Positions 34,853 through 46,735 are shown, counted from the first letter of the stretch. The stretch: 64,000 nt of DNA from Nocardia higoensis NBRC 100133 (GCF_000308595.1 NZ_BAGA01000109.1:116860-180859), one strand, 5' to 3'. Program-made: numbers and translations. Notes: generated from the letters alone by a model not told the origin.

Positions 34853-36367
34853 GTGACGGCGCTGGCGCGCGGGGAGAACCGGCCCGCGCCCGGGGATCGG
34901 ATGACGGTCACCGTCACCAGCGCCGCGCCGCTGGATGTGTCGGCGCTGCTGCTGAATTCGTCGGGCCGGGTGCGGTCCGACGGGGATTTCGTGTTCTTCA
35001 ACCAGCCCGCCGGGCACGGGGTCGGCTACCGGCACGGGCGCGGCGGGCCGGACATGATCGATGTGCAGACCTCCGCGCTGCCGCCGGAGATCGAGACCGT
35101 CGTGGTCACGGCCAGCCTGGACGGGCGCGGCACGGCCACCACCCTGGCCGCGGCGGGCGGCCTCACGGTGACCATCGGATCCGAATCGGGCACACTGACT
35201 TTCCCCATCACCGGGCTGACCACCGAAACCGCCGTCGTCTGCGTGGAGATCTACCGGCGTGCGGGCGCATGGAAGGTGCGTGCCGTCGGCCAGGGGTACG
35301 ACAACGGCCTGGCGGGGATCGCCACCGCGTTCGGCGTGAACGTCGACGACGAACCCGCGCCTCCGCCGGCCGCCGCTCCTCCTCCCCCGCCGCCTCCGGC
35401 CCGGCAGTCACCGCCGAATGCCGCACCCGCGGGCTATCTTCCACCTCCGCACGGGACGCCTGCGCCCCACGCACCGGGGCCGGGCTCGCCCGGTCGCCCA
35501 CCGCACGCCCCAGCCGGCGGCCCACCGCCCGGCCGTGCGCCGGCGCCGTCCGCACCCGGAGGGAGCCACCTCCCACCCGGTGGCCCCGGCTACCCACCCC
35601 CGATCGCCCCACAGCAAGGAGCACTGCCGATGCAGAGCGATCTGTTCGACGCCCGTCATGCCGAGGTCAACGGCCTCGGCATCCAGAAGCAGGGCAGCAA
35701 GATGGTCAAGGTCGGGGTCAACGGCGAGGTGATGGCCAGGTCCGGGTCGATGGTGGCCTATCAGGGTGAATTGCATTTCCAGGCACAGGGTTCCGGCGGG
35801 ATCGGGCGCGCGATCCAGGCGCGGCTGACCGGTGAGGGCGTGCCGCTGATGAAGGTCTCCGGGCGCGGCGACCTGTTCCTGGCCAATGCCGCGGCCGACG
35901 TCCACCTGATCGATCTCGACGGCTCCGACGGACTGACCGTCAACGGCGCGAATGTGCTCGCCTTCGACAGTTCGCTGCGCTTCGACATCAAGCGGGTGCA
36001 GGGCGCGGCCGGCTACGCGAGCAACGCCGGGCTCTTCAACTGCGTGTTCACCGGGCGCGGACGGATCGCGATCACCACCGAGGGCGGGCCGGTAGTGCTC
36101 AACGTGGATCAGCCGACCTACGCCGACCCACAGGCCGCGGTCGCGTGGTCGTCGAGCCTGCAGACCAGCATCAAGCGCAACGACTCGTTCGGATTGGGCA
36201 CCTTGCTCGGCCGCACGACGGGTGAGGGGCTGACGCTGGCGTTCAGCGGTCGCGGCTTCGTCATCGTGCAGCCCTCGGAACTTCCGCCGGGTGGGTTCAT
36301 CGGCGGCACGGGCGGCGGTCAGCAGGCCGGTCAGGGCAGCGGCTTCATGGGCGGCATCCTCGGCTGA
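34853..36367 (+). CDS. TerD-domain/AIM24-domain fusion protein
   Basis: 504 residues. The N-terminal about 165 match a TerD (tellurium/stress) fold: start MTALARGENRPAPG, then VRSDGDFVFFNQP with the DxDxxxxN-type calcium-site region. A Pro/Ala/Gly-rich linker of about 90 residues follows. The C-terminal about 240 (from LFDARHAEVNGLGIQKQGSK) match the AIM24 family. The GTG start overlaps the stop of a ten-codon ORF (from ATG 34824), so initiation may be coupled. TerD proteins are linked to membrane and phage stress. The fusion's role is unknown. Confidence 0.85.
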   Translation: MTALARGENRPAPGDRMTVTVTSAAPLDVSALLLNSSGRVRSDGDFVFFNQPAGHGVGYRHGRGGPDMIDVQTSALPPEIETVVVTASLDGRGTATTLAAAGGLTVTIGSESGTLTFPITGLTTETAVVCVEIYRRAGAWKVRAVGQGYDNGLAGIATAFGVNVDDEPAPPPAAAPPPPPPPARQSPPNAAPAGYLPPPHGTPAPHAPGPGSPGRPPHAPAGGPPPGRAPAPSAPGGSHLPPGGPGYPPPIAPQQGALPMQSDLFDARHAEVNGLGIQKQGSKMVKVGVNGEVMARSGSMVAYQGELHFQAQGSGGIGRAIQARLTGEGVPLMKVSGRGDLFLANAAADVHLIDLDGSDGLTVNGANVLAFDSSLRFDIKRVQGAAGYASNAGLFNCVFTGRGRIAITTEGGPVVLNVDQPTYADPQAAVAWSSSLQTSIKRNDSFGLGTLLGRTTGEGLTLAFSGRGFVIVQPSELPPGGFIGGTGGGQQAGQGSGFMGGILG

Positions 36368-36390
36368 GGCGGCCCCGCTGCCGGAATCCG

Positions 36391-37401
36391 CTAGCGCGAC
36401 AGCGCCGCCTCGAAGACCGGCCAGGCTCGGTGCAGATCCTCCTGCCAGTAGCCCCAGGCGTGCGTGCCGGTGGGCCGGAGGTCGATCGTGGCCGGTATGC
36501 GCAGTTCCTGCAAACGATCTCGCAGCTGCAGCGTGCACATGTTCGTCACCGCTTCCAGCGGGGCGCCGAACAGCAGGCGGTAGGCGAGTTCGGCGGGGTC
36601 GCCGCCCACGGCCGCCGGGGTGTCGAGGGGTCCGGGGATGCCGGACCCGCTGGAGATGTAGATCTCGGTACCGCGCAGGCCTTCCGCGTGCAGGTACGGG
36701 TCGTTGGCCTGCCAGCGGGGATCTGTGGGCGGGCCCCACATATTGATCGGATTGCCGTGATGGGCGGTAACGACGGCATTGACCATGACCTGGCCCTGCG
36801 GGTCGCTGGTACGCACGCAGCCGCTGAACGAGCCGATCGCCCGATACAGGCCGGGCGAGCCGAGCGCCAGCTGGAACACCGAGGTGCCGGACATCGAGAC
36901 TCCCGCCACCGCGTTCGCGCCGTTTCCGTGGAAGCGTTCGTCGATCAGCGGCGGCAACTCCTCGGTGAGGAAGGTGCCCCAGCGCTGGGTGCCGAGCACC
37001 GGGTCATCGGACTGCCAGTCGGTGAAGTAGCTGCCCGCGCCGCCGAGCGGGATGACCACGTTGACCTGCTCGCCGGCGAAGAAGCTCTGGTAGTCGGTGC
37101 TGTCGTGCCAGCTGCCGTCGACGTGACCGGAGGCGCCGTTGAGCAGGTAGAGGGTGGGAGCGGGACGGGTCGGATCGGCCGCGGGCAGGACCAGCACCTC
37201 GGTGGTGCCCGCCATCGCGGGCGAGAACACCTCGACGGTGAGCGCCCGATCGGTGCCCGGCCGGACGCCGGTGATGGCGGGCGCCGGGGCATCGGCCCGC
37301 ACGGGACCGAGCGCGCCGAGCAGGAACGCCGACACGGCCAGTGCGGCGACCGCGGACCGCAGACCCGGCAACCGTCGCACCGGGAACCCGAATCCGGCCA
37401 T
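36391..37401 (-). CDS. Secreted esterase/mycolyltransferase, antigen 85-like
   Basis: 336 residues with a signal peptide (about 1-37, hydrophobic AVAALAVSAFLLGALG, then ADA). The alpha/beta hydrolase core has the nucleophile motif GVSMSGTSV and a C-terminal THAWGYW histidine. These match antigen 85 and related enzymes that transfer mycolic acids in the cell envelope. A second cysteine-bearing segment (GSFSGCVRTS) fits the family. It may be a true mycolyltransferase or a simpler esterase. Its presence supports a mycolate-producing host. Confidence 0.85.
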   Translation of the reverse strand: MAGFGFPVRRLPGLRSAVAALAVSAFLLGALGPVRADAPAPAITGVRPGTDRALTVEVFSPAMAGTTEVLVLPAADPTRPAPTLYLLNGASGHVDGSWHDSTDYQSFFAGEQVNVVIPLGGAGSYFTDWQSDDPVLGTQRWGTFLTEELPPLIDERFHGNGANAVAGVSMSGTSVFQLALGSPGLYRAIGSFSGCVRTSDPQGQVMVNAVVTAHHGNPINMWGPPTDPRWQANDPYLHAEGLRGTEIYISSGSGIPGPLDTPAAVGGDPAELAYRLLFGAPLEAVTNMCTLQLRDRLQELRIPATIDLRPTGTHAWGYWQEDLHRAWPVFEAALSR

Positions 37402-37630
37402 GTCTTCCTCCGACAGTCGGTGGATGGTGGCTGACCGGCGCCGTCGGACGGTGCGGCGCCAGGCAACGAGTCAACGCTACCGGCAGCGCTACGCGGTAGC
37501 CGAAACGGCAAAGATTGTGCCGGTTACCAGGGACGAACGGGCGGTCCTGGGAACCGCCCCGAGGGCCGCGCCGCACCCCGGCCCGTCCGGTTGTGGACAT
37601 GCCGGGGTGTCGACGTGCGCGCTGGAGCGA

Positions 37631-38110
37631 TCAGCCCGCGGCGACCTGGGCCTGCCACATCCAGTGCAACTGCTCGAGTCGCGCGGCGATACCGATGAGC
37701 AGATCCTGGGTGACCGGATCGGCCTTCTCGGTGGCATCGATGCGCTCCCGCAGTCTGCTGATGATCGCGGCGAGATTGGCCACGATCGATTCGATCACGG
37801 CGGTGTCCTCGAGCCAGCTGTCGCCGATGCCCGGCGCGCCCGAGTCCCGGCCGACGGTCGCGGCCCGGCCGTCGGGGCTGACGCCGACCGCTGTCGCTCG
37901 CTCGGCGGCCGAGTCGGTGAAGTCACGGGCAGCGGTGACGAGCTCGTCCAGCGCCAGGTGCACCGACCGGAAGTTCCGGCCGAGGACGTTCCAGTGCGCT
38001 TGCTTCGCGATCAGCGAGAGATCGATCATGTCGACCACCGTCGCGCGCAAGGCGTCGCCCGCGATGCGCTGCTGCTCGGGATCGAGGGTGCTGGTGATGG
38101 GCTGGGACAT
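37631..38110 (-). CDS. dps: Dps-type DNA-binding ferritin-like protein
   Basis: 159 residues. The ferroxidase-site pattern AKQAHWNVLGRNFRSVHLALDEL is diagnostic of Dps, with His and Asp/Glu ligands shared between subunits. It stores iron using H2O2 and protects DNA in stationary phase or stress. GGAAAGG lies ahead of the ATG. The frame is open up to 38266 without family-like sequence. It is divergent from the PhoD-type phosphatase. Confidence 0.9.
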   Translation of the reverse strand: MSQPITSTLDPEQQRIAGDALRATVVDMIDLSLIAKQAHWNVLGRNFRSVHLALDELVTAARDFTDSAAERATAVGVSPDGRAATVGRDSGAPGIGDSWLEDTAVIESIVANLAAIISRLRERIDATEKADPVTQDLLIGIAARLEQLHWMWQAQVAAG

Positions 38111-38259
38111 CGCGCATGCCTTTCCGATCGTCGAATGTGTCACGGTCGGGCTACCCGGCACGGCGGCGCTCAACCAGGAAGCGAGATCGGCCACATACGC
38201 CGGTTGGATAGCTCCCCGATGCCCGCTCCGGCGCGTCGGGGCAACGGTAGCGTGGCGAT

Positions 38260-39885
38260 ATGGCACTCCCCCGTAGGCAGGCGCTGCGCCTGGCCGCCGA
38301 CGGGTCGGTCGCCGTTCTGGTGGGAACCTCGGCGGCGAGCAGCGGCCGGTTCCGGACTCCGCGCTGGTCGGCGGACCCGTTCACGCTGGGCGTCGCCTCC
38401 GGCGACCCGGCGCCGGACAGCGTCGTGCTGTGGACCAGGCTCGCTGCCGACCCGCTCGCTCCGGACGGACACGGCGGCATGATGAACGCTCCGGTGTCGG
38501 TGGACTACGAACTGGCCGACGACGAGCACTTCCGGTCGGTGGTGCGGCGTGGCACCGCCGTGGCCACCAGGGAGCTGGCCCATTCGGTGCATCCGGAGAT
38601 CCACGGTCTGGAACCCGATCGCTGGTACTACTACCGGTTCCGCGCCGGGTCGGTGATCTCCCCGGTGGGGCGCACTCGCACAGCGCCCGCCCTCGGCCAG
38701 GCCGTCGACCGGCTGCGTTTCGCCTTCGCGTCCTGCCAGGCCTGGAGCGCGGGCCACTTCACCGCCTACGAGCATCTGGCCGCCGAGGATCTCGAACTCG
38801 TGGTGCACCTGGGCGACTACATCTACGAGAAGAGCTGGCGGCACAACCGGCTCGACGAGCCCGCCGTCCTCACCGGCGAGGCCACCGACCTGGCCGGTTA
38901 TCGCCTCCGTTACGCCCAGGGCAAGGCCGAGCGAGAGCTGCGCGAGGCGCACGCCGCCTTCCCGTGGATCGTCACCTTCGACGATCACGAGGTGGACAAC
39001 AACTGGGCCGCCGACCATCCCGGTCTCGGCCTGGACATCCACCGCTTGCCGCCGCTGTTCCGCCGCCGCAAGGCCGCCGCTTTCCAGGCCATGTACGAGC
39101 ACCAGCCGTTGCGCCTGGCGCAGTTGCCGAAGGGCGCCTCGATGATGCTGCACCGGCGTTTCGGCTGGGGTGATCTCGCCGATCTCACCATGCTCGACAC
39201 CCGCCAGTACCGCTCGGTCCAGGTGTGCAGCGAGAACGTCACCTCGGACTGCCCGGCGGTCGCCGACCCCGAGCGCAGCATTCTCGGTGCGGCGCAACGG
39301 GATTGGCTGCTGGACGGGCTGACGTGCTCGACGGCCCGGTGGCAGATCCTGGGCAATCAGGTCGGCATGGGCGAGACCGACATCGACCCAGGGCCCGGTC
39401 TGAAGATCTCGACCGACTCCTGGGACGGCTACACCGCCGACCGCGACCTCGTCCTGGGCACGGCCGCGCGTCACGGCGTCGGCAATCTCGTCGTCATCAC
39501 CGGGGACCGGCACCAGAACCATGCCGCGAACCTGCGCGCGGACTATTCCGATCCGGGGTCGCCGGTGGTCGCCGCGGAGTTCACCGGCACGTCGATCACC
39601 ACCGGCGGCAACGGTCGCGACATCGACGACATCGGCCGCGTGCTCCTCGCCGCCAATCCGGACCTGCGGTTCTTCAATGCCCAGCGCGGCTATGTACGCG
39701 TGGATCTCGATCATCGGCACTGGCGCAACGACTTCCGGGTCGTCCCCTTCATCGACCGCAGGGGCGGGCCGATCCACACCCGCGCCACCTATGTGGTGGA
39801 AAACGGTGTACCGGGGGTGCTCGAGGACTCCGGGCAGGCCGCGCCGCCCTCGGGCCGGGCGTCGCTCCCCGGTGGCGGACGCTGA
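38260..39885 (+). CDS. PhoD-type alkaline phosphatase D, Tat-exported
   Basis: 541 residues. The N-terminus LPRRQALRLAADG followed by a weakly hydrophobic stretch is a twin-arginine signal. The PhoD N-terminal domain (DPFTLGVASGDPAPDSVVLWTRL) and the metallophosphatase core (FASCQAW, LGDYIYE, FDDHEVDNNW, ITGDRHQNH) are complete. It releases phosphate from phosphodiesters outside the membrane using Ca2+/Fe3+. Phosphate-starvation control is usual, but no pho box was identified. Confidence 0.92.
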   Translation: MALPRRQALRLAADGSVAVLVGTSAASSGRFRTPRWSADPFTLGVASGDPAPDSVVLWTRLAADPLAPDGHGGMMNAPVSVDYELADDEHFRSVVRRGTAVATRELAHSVHPEIHGLEPDRWYYYRFRAGSVISPVGRTRTAPALGQAVDRLRFAFASCQAWSAGHFTAYEHLAAEDLELVVHLGDYIYEKSWRHNRLDEPAVLTGEATDLAGYRLRYAQGKAERELREAHAAFPWIVTFDDHEVDNNWAADHPGLGLDIHRLPPLFRRRKAAAFQAMYEHQPLRLAQLPKGASMMLHRRFGWGDLADLTMLDTRQYRSVQVCSENVTSDCPAVADPERSILGAAQRDWLLDGLTCSTARWQILGNQVGMGETDIDPGPGLKISTDSWDGYTADRDLVLGTAARHGVGNLVVITGDRHQNHAANLRADYSDPGSPVVAAEFTGTSITTGGNGRDIDDIGRVLLAANPDLRFFNAQRGYVRVDLDHRHWRNDFRVVPFIDRRGGPIHTRATYVVENGVPGVLEDSGQAAPPSGRASLPGGGR

Positions 39886-39952
39886 GCCGGTCCTTCGCCG
39901 CGTCGGATCTCCGCCGGTTCGCGTCGGCCGGCGGTGCGGGCCCGCGCTGGGT

Positions 39953-40171
39953 TCAGTTCTGTCTCGGCCCGTGTGCGGCGTCGTACCAGCGGTGTGGCAC
40001 CGACCAGTCCCACTGCGCGGCGCGCTCCAGCGCCTCGGCGCGTTCCTCGTCCTCGGAGCGACGCAGCCATTCCTCGTAGCAGGGCATCAGGCCGCCGACG
40101 CCCGCGCCGTAGAGGAGGAATCCGCGCATGAGGTATCGCCAGACCGTGCGAGCCGTGATGTGCTTCGACAT
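39953..40171 (-). CDS. Small hypothetical protein with one hydrophobic segment
   Basis: 72 residues starting MSKHITARTVWRYLMRG. One short hydrophobic stretch (FLLYGAGVGGLMPCY) is followed by an acidic charged helix (RRSEDEERAEALERAA). AGGAGG stands seven bases before the ATG, which makes it a likely real gene although no family is recognised. It converges with the phosphatase gene. Confidence 0.65.
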   Translation of the reverse strand: MSKHITARTVWRYLMRGFLLYGAGVGGLMPCYEEWLRRSEDEERAEALERAAQWDWSVPHRWYDAAHGPRQN

Positions 40172-40418
40172 CGTGACCTCCTGAGCGATGAGGACACCCA
40201 TTCCCGACCGTGGCGAAATCCGCCGCGGCGAGCATCGGTGGCGCTCAGGATAGCCCCGGATTTCGGGAAAATGTCCGGTTTCCACGATCTCGAAACAGTG
40301 CTTTCGGCCGGCGCAGGCGCACTCGCGATACCTCCCCGCCAACGAGATCGCGACGCGGCACGCATTCCCGGTCGCGCCCGCACCGGCCGGGTGCGGCAGA
40401 TGTGCGACGATTGGCCAG

Positions 40419-40868
40419 GTGACCGGAAAAAATGGCTCTGAACAGCGCCTCCGCGATCTCGCTCGATTGCGCCGAGTGCGTGACCGTATCGACCGCGAAT
40501 ACGCCCGGCCTCTCGACGTCGAAGCGCTCGCCCGCGACGCGCACATGTCCGCGGGCCATCTGAGCAGGCAGTTCCGCGCCGCCTATGGCGAATCCCCCTA
40601 CAGCTACCTGATGACCCGCCGGATCGAGCGCGCCATGGCCCTGCTGCGGCGAGGCGACCTGAGCGTCACGGAGGTCTGCTTCGAGGTCGGCTGCTCCTCG
40701 CTGGGCACCTTCAGCACCCGCTTCACCGAGCTGGTCGGCGTCTCGCCGAGCGTCTACCGCAAACAGGCCGCCGAAGCGCCGGTCGATCTGCCCTCCCTCG
40801 TGGTCAAGAAGGTCACCAGACCGGTCAGGAATCGAGAAGCGCAGCCGGACCCGTCGAAACTAGCGTGA
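40419..40868 (+). CDS. AraC-family transcriptional regulator
   Basis: 149 residues with two helix-turn-helix motifs of the AraC type (LARDAHMSAGHLSRQFRAA and VCFEVGCSSLGTFSTRF) and no ligand domain. It overlaps the VOC gene by four bases and so probably controls the AraC-VOC-UvrA set. The start GTG at 40419 gives a full domain. This trio is a recurrent actinobacterial arrangement. Confidence 0.88.
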   Translation: MTGKNGSEQRLRDLARLRRVRDRIDREYARPLDVEALARDAHMSAGHLSRQFRAAYGESPYSYLMTRRIERAMALLRRGDLSVTEVCFEVGCSSLGTFSTRFTELVGVSPSVYRKQAAEAPVDLPSLVVKKVTRPVRNREAQPDPSKLA

Positions 40869-41284
40869 TCGTCATGGACATCACCATCGCTTCCAGCTTC
40901 CTCCCCCACGACGACGCCGAGGCCGCCCTGGCCTTCTACCGCGACGCCCTCGGCTTCGAACTGCGCCAGGACGTCGGCTACGAGGGCATGCGCTGGCTGA
41001 CCGTCGGCCCGCCCGGACAGCCCGGCACCTCCATCGTGCTGCACCCGCCCGCCGCCGACCCCGGCATCACCGACGAGGAGCGCCGGGTCATCACCGAGAT
41101 GATGGCCAAGGGCACCTACGGGTCGGTCCTGCTCGCCTCCGACGATGTGGACGCCGCCTTCGAAAAGTTGCAGGCCAGCGATGTGGAGATCGTGCAGGAA
41201 CCCATCGATCAGCCGTACGGTGTACGTGATTTCGCTCTGCGTGATCCGGCGGGCAACATGATCCGTATCCAGCAGCGCCGCTGA
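40865..41284 (+). CDS. VOC/glyoxalase-bleomycin resistance family protein
   Basis: 139 residues in two beta-alpha-beta repeats: LPHDDAEAALAFYRDALGFEL opens the first and GVRDFALRDPAGNMIRI closes the second. Such proteins bind small molecules or antibiotics, or act as metal-dependent lyases. It starts at GTG 40865, or at ATG 40874 three codons on. It is coupled to the regulator before it and lies 50 bases ahead of the UvrA-like gene. Confidence 0.87.
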   Translation: MIVMDITIASSFLPHDDAEAALAFYRDALGFELRQDVGYEGMRWLTVGPPGQPGTSIVLHPPAADPGITDEERRVITEMMAKGTYGSVLLASDDVDAAFEKLQASDVEIVQEPIDQPYGVRDFALRDPAGNMIRIQQRR

Positions 41285-41333
41285 CCTTTTCGCCCCGACT
41301 CACAGCCCCGATCTGCCGACCGATGGAGAACCG

Positions 41334-43712
<2,379 letters not shown>

Positions 43713-43737
43713 TCACCGATCCCGCGCCGAGCGCCGC

Positions 43738-44004
43738 TCAGTCCTCCTCGCGAGACCTGTCGATCTCGTCCAACCACGCCTGGTATTCAGGACTGACGAG
43801 TTCGACATAGATCGCCTCCGGGCTGACCGTCGTGATCACCATGCCATTCGGCAGATCCCGCCGGACGCCCGCACTCGGATCGCTCCACCTCTGATCAGGC
43901 TCTCCTCCGACGATCCCGAGAATGCGCTGCGCGAGTATATCGAACACTCGACCGAACTCGCGCAGCACACTCGGATCGTCGAGACTACATCGGTCACCCG
44001 ACAT
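43738..44004 (-). CDS. Small hypothetical protein (paralog 1)
   Basis: 88 residues, acidic, beta-rich. The centre ILGIVGGEPDQRWSDPSAGV and the end AIYVELVSPEYQAWLDEIDRS are shared with the protein at 44282. No family is recognised. It lies convergent to the UvrA-like gene, and the pair of genes plus the UvrA 3' end has been duplicated. Its size and solitary duplication resemble small immunity-type proteins, but this is a guess. Confidence 0.55.
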   Translation of the reverse strand: MSGDRCSLDDPSVLREFGRVFDILAQRILGIVGGEPDQRWSDPSAGVRRDLPNGMVITTVSPEAIYVELVSPEYQAWLDEIDRSREED

Positions 44005-44108
44005 TCGAACCGCTCCAGAACGTCCGATTCTTCAGCCCCTTCGGCGTCAGCGGCATAGACGAGCACATCAGGACGATTGACACGCACGACCTCCACAGCG
44101 CTGTCGAC

Positions 44109-44253
44109 ATGGCCCACGCCGACCGAATCATCCATCTCGGCCCCAGCGCCGACCACGACCGGCGGCCTGATCGTCTTCGAAGGCTCCCCGCAGGTCGCAT
44201 CGCAGAACGCTCCCCTCACCGGGCAAGCACCTCGCCGAATACGTCAGCGGCTA
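44109..44253 (+). pseudogene. Degenerate copy of the UvrA-like gene 3' end
   Basis: The DNA spells MAHADRIIHLGPSADHD in one frame and LIVFEGSPQVASQNAPLTG, GKHLAEYVSG in shifted frames. These match the last about 48 residues of the UvrA-like ATPase (MAHADWIIDLGPGAGHDG through KHLAEYVGG). At least two frameshifts are present. It lies between the two small paralogs in the same relation as the true gene end lies to the first. Confidence 0.8.
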
Positions 44254-44281
44254 ACGCATTCGCCCCCGGCCCCGGCCCCGG

Positions 44282-44518
44282 TCAATTCTCCGCGAGCGAC
44301 CTGTCGATGTCGTCGCACCACAATTGGTAGTCGGGGCCGACGAGCCAAACGTAAACCGCCCTCTCGGTGACCGTCGGAGACACGACGACATTGGGCAGAT
44401 ACCACCGGACCCCCCGGGACGGATCGCTCCACCGCTGATCCGGCTCCTGTTCGACGACTCCGAGAATGCGCTGCGTCAGGCTGTCGAACACCTGATTCAA
44501 CTCGTGCAGCAGTCCCAA
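44282..44518 (-). CDS. Small hypothetical protein (paralog 2)
   Basis: 78 residues. It shares RILGVVEQEPDQRWSDPSRGV and the VGPDYQLWCDDIDRS ending with the protein at 43738. It is slightly shorter at the N-terminus. The reading frame is intact while the duplicated UvrA end next to it has decayed, which suggests this small protein is kept by selection. Function unknown. Confidence 0.55.
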   Translation of the reverse strand: MGLLHELNQVFDSLTQRILGVVEQEPDQRWSDPSRGVRWYLPNVVVSPTVTERAVYVWLVGPDYQLWCDDIDRSLAEN

Positions 44519-44605
44519 GGTGTGTGAGATCCCGATGACGAGAGATCGGGCAGCACAGAGGTTCGGTCAGAGGAGACTCGACGGAGATCGCCTCCGAGCG
44601 CGAAA

Positions 44606-44638
44606 AAAGCCTCGATCCGAACATCGGATCAAGGCTTT
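44606..44638. terminator. Strong hairpin, likely bidirectional terminator
   Basis: AAAGCCTCGATCCG and CGGATCAAGGCTTT form a 14-pair stem with one G-U or A-C pair, depending on strand, and a loop of about five bases. A run of A on the left and T on the right lets it work in both directions. It lies between two minus-strand genes, just downstream of the methyltransferase gene. Confidence 0.8.
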
Positions 44639-44802
44639 ATCGTTGGGCCGCACAGGTTTCGGGTACAACTGTGCCGTGTTGATATGGTCACCTAAGCTCG
44701 CACCGATGTCAACCTATGATGAAATCGACCGGACGCCATGCCGGTCCGGGCACACGTCCGGAAGCGCTCACCGCATCGCGATCGGCAGGAGCGGTCGGAG
44801 AT

Positions 44803-45513
44803 TCAGGCGCGGGGGTCGGGGATGGCGCGGAGGGCGAGGAAGCCGACGGGTTCGCTGCTGAGGCGGGCGTAGCGTTCGGGGTCGAGTGCGGCGGCGGCCG
44901 GGTCGGGGCGCGGCTCGCGCACGCGTTCCAGTAGGAAGCCCGCGGCGCGCAGTTCTTCGCAGGTGCGTTCCAGCGGGGCCAGCCAGTAGCGCACCTGCCA
45001 GCCTTTCGACCAGACTTCCTCGATCACCCGTGGCTCGAAGTAGTCCCCGCCGTGGCGTAGCCAGTCCCCGGTCGGATGTTGGCGTGACAGCACCAATGCG
45101 CCGCCCGGCCGCAGTACTCGGCGCAGCTCGCGCAATGTCGCCGTGCGGTCGTCGAGGTATTCGACGGCCAGGGCGAAGAGCACCATGTCGACCGAGGCGT
45201 CCGGCAGCCAGCTGATCGGCGTGCTCAGGTCGTGGACGCGAAAGTGCCCCTGCGGCACGCGTTTACGGCTCAGTTCGATCATCCGCGGGCTGATGTCGAG
45301 CCCGACCACCCAGGCCCCGCGTGCGACGAGTTCCTCGGCGTACAGCCCCGGTCCACACGCCACATCGAGCACCGTGCGCCCGGAGACATCCCCCAGCAAC
45401 TCCAGGCAGGCGGGCCTGTCGAGATGGGCGTTGTAGAACCCCTCGCGCGCATGGTCGAGGAATTCTTCGGCGAACAGGTCGTACTGCGGATCCGAACCCA
45501 CCCTGTCGGTCAT
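44803..45513 (-). CDS. Class I SAM-dependent methyltransferase
   Basis: 236 residues. The SAM-binding motif I is VLDVACGPGLYAEEL, followed by VVGLDISPRMIELSR and LRRVLRPGGALVLS, as in UbiE/Methyltransf_11 proteins. The ATG at 45513 begins MTDRVGSDPQYD. The acceptor substrate cannot be told. It is divergent from metQ. Confidence 0.88.
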   Translation of the reverse strand: MTDRVGSDPQYDLFAEEFLDHAREGFYNAHLDRPACLELLGDVSGRTVLDVACGPGLYAEELVARGAWVVGLDISPRMIELSRKRVPQGHFRVHDLSTPISWLPDASVDMVLFALAVEYLDDRTATLRELRRVLRPGGALVLSRQHPTGDWLRHGGDYFEPRVIEEVWSKGWQVRYWLAPLERTCEELRAAGFLLERVREPRPDPAAAALDPERYARLSSEPVGFLALRAIPDPRA

Positions 45514-45862
45514 GGGCCCAGTCTGCCCGAACGACCGGACACATACGGGCACAACCCCTTACATCCTCGCAGATCAGGACCCTACGGGGCGGTAGGTTCC
45601 GAACGTGGTAGCGGAGCGCGGTAGCTGCGGGCAGGCGCAGCGCGACGGCCGGTGGCGGTGCGCCGGCCGGTCCGCTGCTGGGCGACCACCCGGCACCACC
45701 GCGGGAGTAGCGGGCAACATGGCGGCATCCCGGCCGTTGCGATTGCGCACAGATTGCGAGCAACCGCCAGGTTTACGCTCACCACAATCCGAACTGTCGT
45801 CCGCGTAGGCCGCTGTCGGTTGCATGGACATGCCCCATGCCACCGAACGTCCAGGAGCACGC
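45514..45862. other. Divergent intergenic region upstream of metQ
   Basis: About 350 bases, unusually G+C-rich, with open frames that look like shadows. Promoters of the methyltransferase and metQNI genes should be here. I looked for a SAM riboswitch ahead of metQ and could not match the conserved core of SAM-I or SAM-IV. Confidence 0.4.
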
Positions 45863-46735
45863 GTGAGAATCCCCCGGGTCATGACGATCGCCGCCGTCGT
45901 CGCCGCCGCGACGTTGAGCCTGACCGCCTGCGGTGGTGACGACGAGGTCGCCGAGGGCGTGGTCCGCATCGGCACCACCGAGAGCAGCCCGGAGTGGGAC
46001 GTGTTCGAGGAGAAGGCGAAGGAACAGGGCATCACCCTGGAGATCACCAACTACTCGGACTACTCGCAGCCCAATATCGCGCTGGCGCAGCGGCAGATCG
46101 ACGTCAACTTGTTCCAGCACCTGAAGTTCCTCGGCGAGTACAACGTCGCGAACGACGCGGACCTGACCCCGATCGGCGCGACCCAGATCGTGCCGCTCGG
46201 CCTGTACTCCAAGAAGCACGCCTCGCTGGCCGATATCCCGCAGGGCGGGCAGATCGCCATCCCGAACGACCCGTCCAACCAGGCGCGCGCGCTGTTCGTG
46301 CTGCAATCGGCCGGCCTGCTGAAGCTGTCCTCGGACACCGGATCGCCGACCCCGGCCGATATCGACAAGGGCGCCTCCAAGGTGACGGTGACCCCTGTCG
46401 ACGCCGCGCAGACCGCGCTCTCGCTGGCCTCGGTGGACGCCTCGATCATCAACAACACCTACCTGGAGCGGTCCGGCGTCGACCCGCAGTCGGCCATCTT
46501 CAAGGACGACCCGAACAGCCCCGGCGCCGAGCCCTACATCAACGCCTTCGTCACCCGCGCGGAGGACAAGAACGATCCGACCTACCTGAAGCTGGTCGAG
46601 ATCTGGCACGACCCCGCGGTCCAGGCGGCGGTGGCCGAATCGTCGAAGGGCACCTCGGTGGAGGTCCACCGCAGCGGTCCCGAGCTCGAAGAGATCCTGG
46701 AGCGGGTGCAGCAGACCATCCGCGACGGGCAGTGA
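45863..46735 (+). CDS. metQ: Methionine ABC transporter substrate-binding lipoprotein MetQ
   Basis: 290 residues. The signal peptide ends in the lipobox LTAC (Cys23), so it is anchored in the membrane. The mature part begins VVRIGTTESSPEWD and has the NlpA family segments INLFQH-like (DVNLFQHLKFL) and NTYLERSGVDP. CAGGAG precedes the GTG at 45863; the open frame begins earlier, at 45824. It binds D- or L-methionine and delivers it to MetNI. It overlaps metN by four bases. Confidence 0.92.
   Translation: MRIPRVMTIAAVVAAATLSLTACGGDDEVAEGVVRIGTTESSPEWDVFEEKAKEQGITLEITNYSDYSQPNIALAQRQIDVNLFQHLKFLGEYNVANDADLTPIGATQIVPLGLYSKKHASLADIPQGGQIAIPNDPSNQARALFVLQSAGLLKLSSDTGSPTPADIDKGASKVTVTPVDAAQTALSLASVDASIINNTYLERSGVDPQSAIFKDDPNSPGAEPYINAFVTRAEDKNDPTYLKLVEIWHDPAVQAAVAESSKGTSVEVHRSGPELEEILERVQQTIRDGQ

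Noticed and set aside
45600..45862. Possible SAM riboswitch upstream of metQNI
   Set aside because: GC-rich hairpins exist, but the conserved SAM-I/SAM-IV core blocks could not be placed.
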